A stretch of DNA of 8,298 nt from Cyanobacteria bacterium UBA947. GTDB taxonomy: Bacteria; Cyanobacteriota; Vampirovibrionia; Gastranaerophilales; Gastranaerophilaceae. The stretch is from assembly GCA_002293275.1 (NCBI GenBank), contig DBCX01000011.1, forward strand, positions 3,002-11,299, given 5' to 3'. Below, in pieces: positions 1-4,350 of the stretch (position 1 is its first letter; every line of letters begins with the position of its first letter). Below the pieces are notes generated by a model that saw nothing but the letters and a program-made list of their open reading frames with translations, ran no database searches and was not told the origin of the DNA. The translations under genes and the position numbers were made by a program.

Positions 1-22
1 TCCCTGTAAATGTCCCTGTAAA
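1..22. repeat. 12-bp tandem repeat, two copies
   Basis: TCCCTGTAAA occurs at 1-10 and again at 13-22, a period of 12 bases. The array may extend beyond the left window edge. In frame 2 it would read as a repeated Pro-Cys-Lys unit, so it could be coding or simple intergenic repetition. Confidence 0.6.
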
Positions 23-104
23 ATTGGAGGATTTAGTGTTGAATGAAATCAAAAAAATCCACAGCTATTGGAAAATTAATTAAAATAATTACAGCATTTT
101 TTGC

Positions 105-133
105 AAAGTACTTGACTAAAACACGTACTTTTT
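105..133. repeat. 7-bp inverted repeat with 13-nt spacer and T run
   Basis: AAAGTAC (105-111) and GTACTTT (125-131) form a perfect 7-bp inverted repeat, followed by further Ts to 133. The spacer begins with TTGACT, a good -35 hexamer, and TCTAAA (135-140) lies 17 bases further on. The element could be a weak AT-rich terminator for a plus-strand gene entering from the left, or an operator straddling a plus-strand promoter. Nothing downstream on the plus strand is a clear gene, so neither role is established. Confidence 0.4.
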
Positions 134-197
134 CTCTAAAATCAAGGTGAAAACAAGTAAATTTCTTGATATTGTAAGCTTTTGGAATATGTAAAAT

Positions 198-278
198 TGC
201 CTGTGTCCTAAAAGCCGCACAGACTTCCGCCTTCGCTTCCGACCAAAATAAAAAGTCCCATTCTTACCAAATTTTGCA
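198..278 (+). repeat. Degenerate 81-bp repeat, copy 1 (forward)
   Basis: Three blocks occur in order: TGCCTGTGTC (198-207), AAAAGTCCCA (251-260) and TTTTGCA (272-278). The same three blocks, in the same order and with spacings within one base, occur on the minus strand at 434-354, and the total length is identical (81 bases). The bases between the blocks are poorly conserved. A short stem, CTGTG (201-205) with CACAG (218-222), sits in the first block. It may be a decayed member of a dispersed REP-like family. Confidence 0.5.
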
Positions 279-310
279 GAGTCAAATATTCACGCTATAT
301 CGGGATTTGA

Positions 311-350
311 GGCAAGATAACTGTTTTCTTGCTGCTTTTTACGGCAAGAA
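311..350 (+). other. Mutually exclusive hairpins (attenuator-like)
   Basis: The segment TCTTGC (327-332) can pair upstream with GCAAGA (312-317; G311 and T333 add a wobble pair) or downstream with GCAAGA (344-349). The downstream hairpin extends to nine pairs (326-334 with 342-350, one G-U) around a CTTTTTA loop. The upstream hairpin is followed within a few bases by TTTTT (336-340), the shape of a Rho-independent terminator. The arrangement resembles a terminator/antiterminator switch on the plus strand, but no plus-strand gene follows for over 3 kb, so a regulatory role is doubtful. Confidence 0.35.
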
Positions 351-353
351 TCA

Positions 354-434
354 TGCAAAAATGACAATTTTGGGACTTTTCAGTCAATTCCTCAAAATAT
401 GCCTGTGTCAGGCAGAGTGTTTGAGACACAGGCA
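354..434 (-). repeat. Degenerate 81-bp repeat, copy 2 (reverse)
   Basis: Read on the minus strand from 434 to 354, the three blocks of copy 1 recur: TGCCTGTGTC (434-425), AAAAGTCCCA (380-371) and TTTTGCA (360-354). Together with copy 1 this makes a large imperfect palindrome centred near 316. A 64-codon open frame on the minus strand (489-295) runs through this copy and is probably an accident of it. Confidence 0.5.
400..434. repeat. Perfect 10-bp stem-loop, REP-like
   Basis: TGCCTGTGTC (400-409) pairs with GACACAGGCA (425-434) around a 15-base loop. It is GC-richer than its surroundings and not followed by a long T run on either strand, so it looks more like a REP or protein-binding palindrome than a terminator. 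Its arm sequence also starts repeat copy 1 at 198-207, giving three occurrences of this 10-mer in 240 bases. Confidence 0.6.
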
Positions 435-652
435 CTCGGAAGCTCACTAGATTTGCATGATTGAACCTACAGGGGGTTTTGCTACGCATAGTTCTGTTAT
501 TTGGGCATGGGACATTTGAAATTTGATTTTCTAAAGTCGGTAATTTTTTCTATCCGGAGTCTGAGCAGGGCTCTTTATTTGTCAAGACTTTGGATAATTT
601 TATCAATTTTTGCGCGTATTTTTTTTAATTATATATTAGTTAAACCGGGTAA

Positions 653-3046
653 TTAACCGACTTTTTTAAACACAACTGTACCGTTAGCCGGGAGTGAAAT
701 CGATTGTTTAGAACCGTTGTGCGTGCTTACTACTTTTTCCGATCCGACATATCTGCCTGAGCCGCCGTATTGCTTTTCGTCGGAGTTTATAACCATTTTC
801 CATTGACCTTGCGGGAATTCTATCCGATAATCATCATAGCCATGGGCGTTTTCCGGGTGTTTTTCTATTGCGAAGTTTGACACAGAGAAAATTTCGCTGC
901 TGCCGTCTTTTGATTTTGTATGGACGCCTATTACATCCGAATCTTCGTGCACAATGCTGCCATTGGTTATGTAGCCGTCTATCAAGGCAGCTTCCGTACT
1001 TGCGAGTTTGTTCAGAGCTTTTGTGTAGGCTTCTGTTTGTTTCATGGTTTCTTTATACTTGCTGTCGCATTTGATATGACCGATTTTTGAAGTACTATAT
1101 GCTGCCATTCCCGGCTCGTAACCCTTGTTTGAAAGATTTTTGGCATCCTGCTCTTGGTCAGGGAACAATCGGAAGAATCTGAAAGCATCGAGGTTTGCAG
1201 ATTCATCACCTTGGAACAACATAACAGGACCAGGTGTCGTATATGCATAGCCAAGAGCGGTTTTATGTTTTGCAAGCGCATTGTTAAACGCAGGGTATAG
1301 TTCCAATTTTCTGTTGATTATACGATTTATCCCAAGGTTTGCGGTGAATTTGTTAAACTCCTCATCACTCATTTTTCTAACATCGCCTGTTGCGATTGCC
1401 TTACAAAGCTCGTAAGATGTTTGTGCGGCTTTTTGTCCTTTTTCGCAGTCTGACGAACCTTTCATGCTCTCAAATAAATTCATTTGAGCGGCAAGGGATT
1501 TGTGTATAAGTCTTGTACCGTCAATATTGCCTATTTCATCGTGGCTCATCGGGTATTTCAGTTTATTGCCCAGTGACTTTGACTCATTCAAAAGTCCCCA
1601 CAAATCAGCATTACGGCTTACTGTATTCGCTAACAATTTATGATGGAACTGAAATCCCCATTCCGAATCCATGCCAAGCCCTTTATTAAGGGTTAATTCA
1701 TCGGACATTTTATTATAGATGTCGCTGTCTGTTCGGGCAACATCGGCGCAGTGCTCTTCTTTGGTATATCCCAGGGCAATATTATTAGGGTCAAAAGATT
1801 TTGTGGTTCTTGGTGCTTCGCGCCCGTCTTCCGCTATCAATACGGCATCGGGGTGGTGGTAGTTAAGTTCCTGAGCAATTAACTTAATAGTATAATCAGA
1901 ATCCATACAAGAAGTCATATCAAGACGCAACCCGTCGCAGTGGTAATTCCCCAGATAATGGCGGCCCAGATTGACTATGTAATCACGAACATTTTTGCTG
2001 CCAAAACCCTCATAGTTAAATGTATCGCCCCAACCGGCCTGACCTTTTTTATAATGACCGGTGACATTCAAAGCATTGCCTTCAGGGCCGACGTGATTAG
2101 GGACTACATCCATGATAATATTCATTTTCTTTTGGTGAGCGTAATCTATGAGTTCTTTTAGTTTTTCAGGCGAACCGTAAATCGGATTGGGCGCAAACTT
2201 ATCAACGCCGTCGTAACCCCAATTTATGTCATAGCAGTTTTCAACCGGCATTACGTTGATAGTATTAAACCCAAGGTCTTTGATACGGTCTACCTCTTTT
2301 TTGGCGGCCTCGAAGGTGCCTTTATCGCTAATGGTGCCCAGGTGTATTTCGTTTTGGTTCATTGCGCTCAATGGTGTCAGATTTTCACGTCCTCTTAATC
2401 CCGCAATCCGGGAGAGTTTCTCGGGAGTTTTATTGTTTTGCCAGTCTTGGTCGCTCCATTTGTACGCGGAATGGTCCATCACCGTTGACCAGCTAAAAAT
2501 ACCCTCTTGCTTGTTGGAGTAAGGGTCTTTCACTGCCTTTACATAACCGTCACTGTATACAATAACAAAGCGGTATTGGTCTCCGGGCTTGACTTCATCT
2601 GCCGGGACATTTGTTTCAAAAACGCCCTCACCCCTATCTTTAAGTCTGATTAATTTTGAATTTTCCTGATAAGTAACAGGTTTTCCGTCTTGACCCAAAG
2701 AATTTTTGATAGTGTTTTCAAACTTCTGGTCAGGGTTTTTCTCATTGTATTTTTCAGGCTTTCTGATTTCAACGTAAACAGCCTGAACGGGTTCGGCGCC
2801 GTGGAAAGAGTGTGTTTTAAAGTTTACATTTTTGGTGACGGGGTCAACATAAGCTCCCCAGCTCCTGTGTTCTTCCAGACTTCGTCCGAAAGACACAACT
2901 GAAAGGTTTTTGTGTGCGTTTAGCGGAAACTGCGATAATTTTGGATTTTGCACCTGACAATTGCTACCTGCAAAAGGAGACTTAACAAGCAATTGAGTCA
3001 CCTTGCGTTTGGCAGCTGATTGACAGCTGACAAATTTTACATCCAT
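653..3046 (-). CDS. GH13 alpha-glucan enzyme with CBM48-like domain, TreZ-like
   Basis: This 797-aa protein belongs to the alpha-amylase superfamily (GH13). A basic leader of about 44 residues contains no obvious domain and is followed by an F-G motif at 53-54. A CBM48/E-set-like beta domain spans about 62-190, ending in the typical 'DPYS' stretch. The (beta/alpha)8 barrel starts near 230. Visible GH13 regions are DVVPNH (313-318), DGLRLD (371-376, nucleophile D376), AED (405-407, acid/base E406) and SHDE (501-504, D503). 'GPEGN' (320-324), 'WGYDGV' (276-281), 'AEDGREAPR' and 'EWGFQFHH' (462-469) recall TreZ (GH13_10), which releases trehalose from maltooligosyltrehalose; a branching-type or general amylase activity is the alternative. 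About 95 residues between region IV and 'TTPGP' (603-607) are longer than I expect for TreZ. A C-terminal beta domain closes the protein. The ATG start has a good ribosome site. No TreY partner lies nearby. GH13 membership is firm; substrate is inferred. Confidence 0.9.
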   Translation of the reverse strand: MDVKFVSCQSAAKRKVTQLLVKSPFAGSNCQVQNPKLSQFPLNAHKNLSVVSFGRSLEEHRSWGAYVDPVTKNVNFKTHSFHGAEPVQAVYVEIRKPEKYNEKNPDQKFENTIKNSLGQDGKPVTYQENSKLIRLKDRGEGVFETNVPADEVKPGDQYRFVIVYSDGYVKAVKDPYSNKQEGIFSWSTVMDHSAYKWSDQDWQNNKTPEKLSRIAGLRGRENLTPLSAMNQNEIHLGTISDKGTFEAAKKEVDRIKDLGFNTINVMPVENCYDINWGYDGVDKFAPNPIYGSPEKLKELIDYAHQKKMNIIMDVVPNHVGPEGNALNVTGHYKKGQAGWGDTFNYEGFGSKNVRDYIVNLGRHYLGNYHCDGLRLDMTSCMDSDYTIKLIAQELNYHHPDAVLIAEDGREAPRTTKSFDPNNIALGYTKEEHCADVARTDSDIYNKMSDELTLNKGLGMDSEWGFQFHHKLLANTVSRNADLWGLLNESKSLGNKLKYPMSHDEIGNIDGTRLIHKSLAAQMNLFESMKGSSDCEKGQKAAQTSYELCKAIATGDVRKMSDEEFNKFTANLGINRIINRKLELYPAFNNALAKHKTALGYAYTTPGPVMLFQGDESANLDAFRFFRLFPDQEQDAKNLSNKGYEPGMAAYSTSKIGHIKCDSKYKETMKQTEAYTKALNKLASTEAALIDGYITNGSIVHEDSDVIGVHTKSKDGSSEIFSVSNFAIEKHPENAHGYDDYRIEFPQGQWKMVINSDEKQYGGSGRYVGSEKVVSTHNGSKQSISLPANGTVVFKKVG

Positions 3047-3055
3047 TACAAATTA

Positions 3056-3062
3056 CCTTTCC
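3056..3062 (-). promoter_or_regulatory. Ribosome binding site of the GH13 gene
   Basis: On the minus strand GGAAAGG precedes the ATG at 3046-3044 by nine bases. It fixes this start, and therefore the unusual N-terminal leader of the GH13 protein, because the next in-frame ATG is about 190 codons in. Confidence 0.6.
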
Positions 3063-3077
3063 AATTCCACTATGGAT

Positions 3078-3102
3078 AAAAAAACAAAAACATTTTTTTT
3101 TT
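3078..3102 (-). terminator. A/T-only stem, possible weak terminator after the VOC gene
   Basis: On the minus strand an A10 run (3102-3093) is followed by T5 and T7 runs (3090-3086, 3084-3078), so an A:U hairpin ending in Us could form about 50 bases after the VOC stop. There is no GC in the stem, so termination strength is doubtful. Read-through into the GH13 gene, 106 bases downstream of the VOC stop, is plausible. I found no convincing separate promoter for the GH13 gene in this gap. Confidence 0.25.
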
Positions 3103-3152
3103 GATAGTTTTTGGAAAATTGTTTAGGAAAAGTTACAATATTTATTAAAGTT

Positions 3153-3626
3153 CTACTTCACCCCGTATTGCGCTATGCCGATTTCAACGCCGCCTGGGAT
3201 GGTAAAAACCCCGAACTTCATGCCGGCTGCCACCATACCGTCAACCACGGTTGTTGCCCCTTGGTCTTTGAACTGCTGGCTCATTGCATCGTAATCTTTC
3301 ACCGTAAAATATGCTGTTGAGTGCGGTTTGACGTTTTCCTTTTTCAAGAAATCACAGATTTGCATAAGCCCTGCATAGGGAAACAAGCCGTCTTTTGACT
3401 TGATAACCCGGTAGTCAAACCCGCCCTCGTCTGATGTCTGAACAACTGTGATACCCAGGTTTTGGCTTAAAAACTTTTCTGTCGCGTCAATATCGCTTGT
3501 GTACATATCAAGCCACGATTTTTCGCCCTGAATTTTCATCGGATTTTTTGCAAAAATAACGTAGGCTGTTGCCGCGTTTAGTAATAGTGAAACCGCCAAC
3601 ACCGCAATGAATAATATTTTTTTCAT
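3153..3626 (-). CDS. Exported or membrane-anchored VOC-fold protein
   Basis: This 157-aa protein has a lysine-start hydrophobic N-terminus (about residues 4-26), either a Sec signal peptide with possible cleavage in the 'NAATA' stretch or an uncleaved anchor; no lipobox Cys is present. From about 37 on it reads as a vicinal oxygen chelate (glyoxalase/bleomycin resistance) domain: 'SWLDMYTSDIDATEKFLSQ' opens the first beta-alpha unit and 'STAYFTVKDYDAM' (103-115) the second, ending in 'PGGVEIGIAQYG'. The usual metal-binding His of the first strand is not evident; E148 may match the last metal position. Enzymatic activity is therefore uncertain, and no substrate can be named. I chose ATG 3626 because AGGGG lies six bases upstream; a TTG two codons earlier would be too close to it. 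The gene is divergent from the 182-aa gene and co-oriented with the GH13 gene. Confidence 0.85.
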   Translation of the reverse strand: MKKILFIAVLAVSLLLNAATAYVIFAKNPMKIQGEKSWLDMYTSDIDATEKFLSQNLGITVVQTSDEGGFDYRVIKSKDGLFPYAGLMQICDFLKKENVKPHSTAYFTVKDYDAMSQQFKDQGATTVVDGMVAAGMKFGVFTIPGGVEIGIAQYGVK

Positions 3627-3632
3627 ATACAA

Positions 3633-3637
3633 CCCCT
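3633..3637 (-). promoter_or_regulatory. Ribosome binding site of the VOC gene
   Basis: AGGGG on the minus strand lies six bases before ATG 3626-3624. This decides between that ATG and the in-frame TTG at 3632, which would sit against the site with no spacing. Confidence 0.6.
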
Positions 3638-3655
3638 GTTTTTAAATACAAACCA

Positions 3656-3684
3656 ATTGTACCACAAATCTTACGAATTGTTAA
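3656..3684 (-). promoter_or_regulatory. Sigma70-type promoter of the VOC gene
   Basis: On the minus strand TTAACA (3684-3679) and TACAAT (3661-3656) are separated by 17 bases, each one mismatch from consensus. Transcription would start around 3649, giving a leader of about 23 bases containing the AGGGG site. The promoter lies in the 132-base divergent gap shared with the plus-strand 182-aa gene, so both could be controlled together. Confidence 0.6.
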
Positions 3685-3743
3685 ATTTTTATTATACGGG
3701 GGCACTTTTTTTATTTACCTGTTTTTACGAGATATACGCTACC

Positions 3744-3751
3744 AGGAAAGG
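3744..3751 (+). promoter_or_regulatory. Ribosome binding site of the 182-aa gene
   Basis: AGGAAAGG lies seven bases before ATG 3759. It selects this start over an upstream in-frame TTG at 3657, which has no such site and would add 34 residues translated from the promoter region. Confidence 0.65.
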
Positions 3752-3758
3752 AAAGAAA

Positions 3759-4307
3759 ATGATTTCAAAAATACAAGGTTCAAATTTAACTTTTGGTGCT
3801 GTAAGAAAAGTAACTATCCCCCTTGAAGCGCAGGACTTGGCATTTTATGCAAGCAACCTAAAGTATGAACCTGGCGTCGGCAAGGTGGTGTACCAATTTC
3901 CCGGCTCAGGAGAATTGTTTCGTAATTTATTAGAAAAACTTAAACAAAAAGGGTTGAGTTTGCACTGGCTTCAGCAACACGCAGAAATAAAAGGAATAAA
4001 TTTACCGTCACCGCTTGGCAAAAACATAGATATATATCATATAACCGGTGAAGATGTCAAACGTCTTGGCACATATAATGCAGGTGTAAAGACCGACAAA
4101 TTCGTGTTTGCAAAAGAACGTGGACAACTTGTAGAATGCGATGAAACTATCAGTCAACGGGTCAACGCTATTCAACTTGCATTAAAGTCATTTGACAAGT
4201 TTTTGAAGGGTTCCGATATTGAAGAAATAGACCTTGAAGATTTGAAGTCACGGAGTTTCAGTCGTGTATTGGCGCATTCAGATATAGTTCAAGACGAGGA
4301 GTTTTAA
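3759..4307 (+). CDS. Unrecognised 182-aa cytosolic protein with N-terminal F-G motif
   Basis: I do not recognise a family. The protein has no signal peptide or membrane segment. It starts with a short segment ending in 'SNLTFGA' (8-14), a motif that also appears near the start of the MalQ and GH13 proteins of this window. The body alternates predicted beta and alpha: a strand-like 'GKVVYQF' (41-47), a helix about 51-65, 'NIDIYHITGEDVKRL' (89-103), and a lysine/aspartate-rich helical part about 128-150. The tail is acidic and ends 'DIVQDEEF'. There are no Cys pairs, Walker motifs or nuclease signatures. It is divergent from the VOC gene (132-base gap) and convergent with malQ (30-base gap, no terminator visible). 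No convincing plus-strand promoter was found; TTACGA (3671-3676) with TATACG (3693-3698) is a weak candidate. Coding status is supported by the ribosome site, the full-length frame and protein-like composition. Confidence 0.8.
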   Translation: MISKIQGSNLTFGAVRKVTIPLEAQDLAFYASNLKYEPGVGKVVYQFPGSGELFRNLLEKLKQKGLSLHWLQQHAEIKGINLPSPLGKNIDIYHITGEDVKRLGTYNAGVKTDKFVFAKERGQLVECDETISQRVNAIQLALKSFDKFLKGSDIEEIDLEDLKSRSFSRVLAHSDIVQDEEF

Positions 4308-4350
4308 ACACCAGCCTTCAGCGCATCAAGCAGCGATTTAACATTTTTCC
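4304..4350. other. Convergent gene ends with hidden overlapping stop
   Basis: The 30 bases between the plus-strand stop (TAA 4305-4307) and the malQ stop (4340-4338) contain no terminator hairpin. On the minus strand, one frame off malQ, they encode 'SLLDALKAGV' followed by a TAA at 4306-4304 that overlaps the plus-strand TAA. Removing one A from the A5 run at 4348-4344 would join this tail to malQ and make the two genes end on overlapping stops. Confidence 0.5.

Larger units (their letters stand above)
349..462. repeat. 11-bp inverted repeat enclosing a REP-like hairpin
   Basis: AATCATGCAAA (349-359) and TTTGCATGATT (452-462) are perfect reverse complements. They bracket the 10-bp palindrome of 400-434. 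The left arm overlaps the end of repeat copy 2, so the arms may be part of the same repeat family rather than a separate element. Confidence 0.5.
1..652. other. Gene-poor, palindrome-rich intergenic region
   Basis: About 650 bases at the left edge hold no reading frame I can defend. The stretch is visibly AT-rich compared with the dnaE end of the window. It contains a 12-bp tandem repeat at the edge, an inverted repeat at 105-131, two opposed copies of an 81-bp degenerate repeat (198-278 and 354-434), alternative hairpins at 311-350, an 11-bp inverted repeat (349-359 with 452-462), and a long T-rich stretch at about 590-645 just beyond the GH13 stop. I see no tRNA, rRNA or CRISPR pattern. I also see no strong GC-stem terminator right after the GH13 stop at 653. 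The first 46 bases could be the 3' end of a plus-strand gene entering from the left (frame 2 is open to a TGA at 44-46), but 14 codons are too few to judge. Confidence 0.7.

Noticed and set aside
43..150. 35-codon plus-strand frame (basic, Lys-rich) with GGAGG at 26-30
   Set aside because: The spacing of 12 bases to the ATG is long, the frame is short and AT-driven, and it crosses the inverted repeat at 105-131. A small peptide gene cannot be excluded but is not supported.
455..475. T-arm-like GGTTCAATC on the minus strand
   Set aside because: No matching 5-bp T stem, anticodon arm or acceptor stem can be drawn around it, so it is not a tRNA.
295..489. 64-codon minus-strand open frame
   Set aside because: It runs straight through repeat copy 2 and the hairpins at 326-350 and 400-434, has no clear ribosome binding site, and its composition does not look like a protein family; most likely a by-product of the repeat.
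562..580. GAGC-AGG-GCTC hairpin followed by Ts on the plus strand
   Set aside because: Only four pairs with a three-base loop, the T tract is interrupted, and no plus-strand gene precedes it.
3657..3758. Upstream extension of the 182-aa gene from a TTG
   Set aside because: It has no ribosome site at the TTG, the extra residues overlap the VOC promoter, and the ATG at 3759 has a strong AGGAAAGG. The extension would also push the F-G motif away from the N-terminus.
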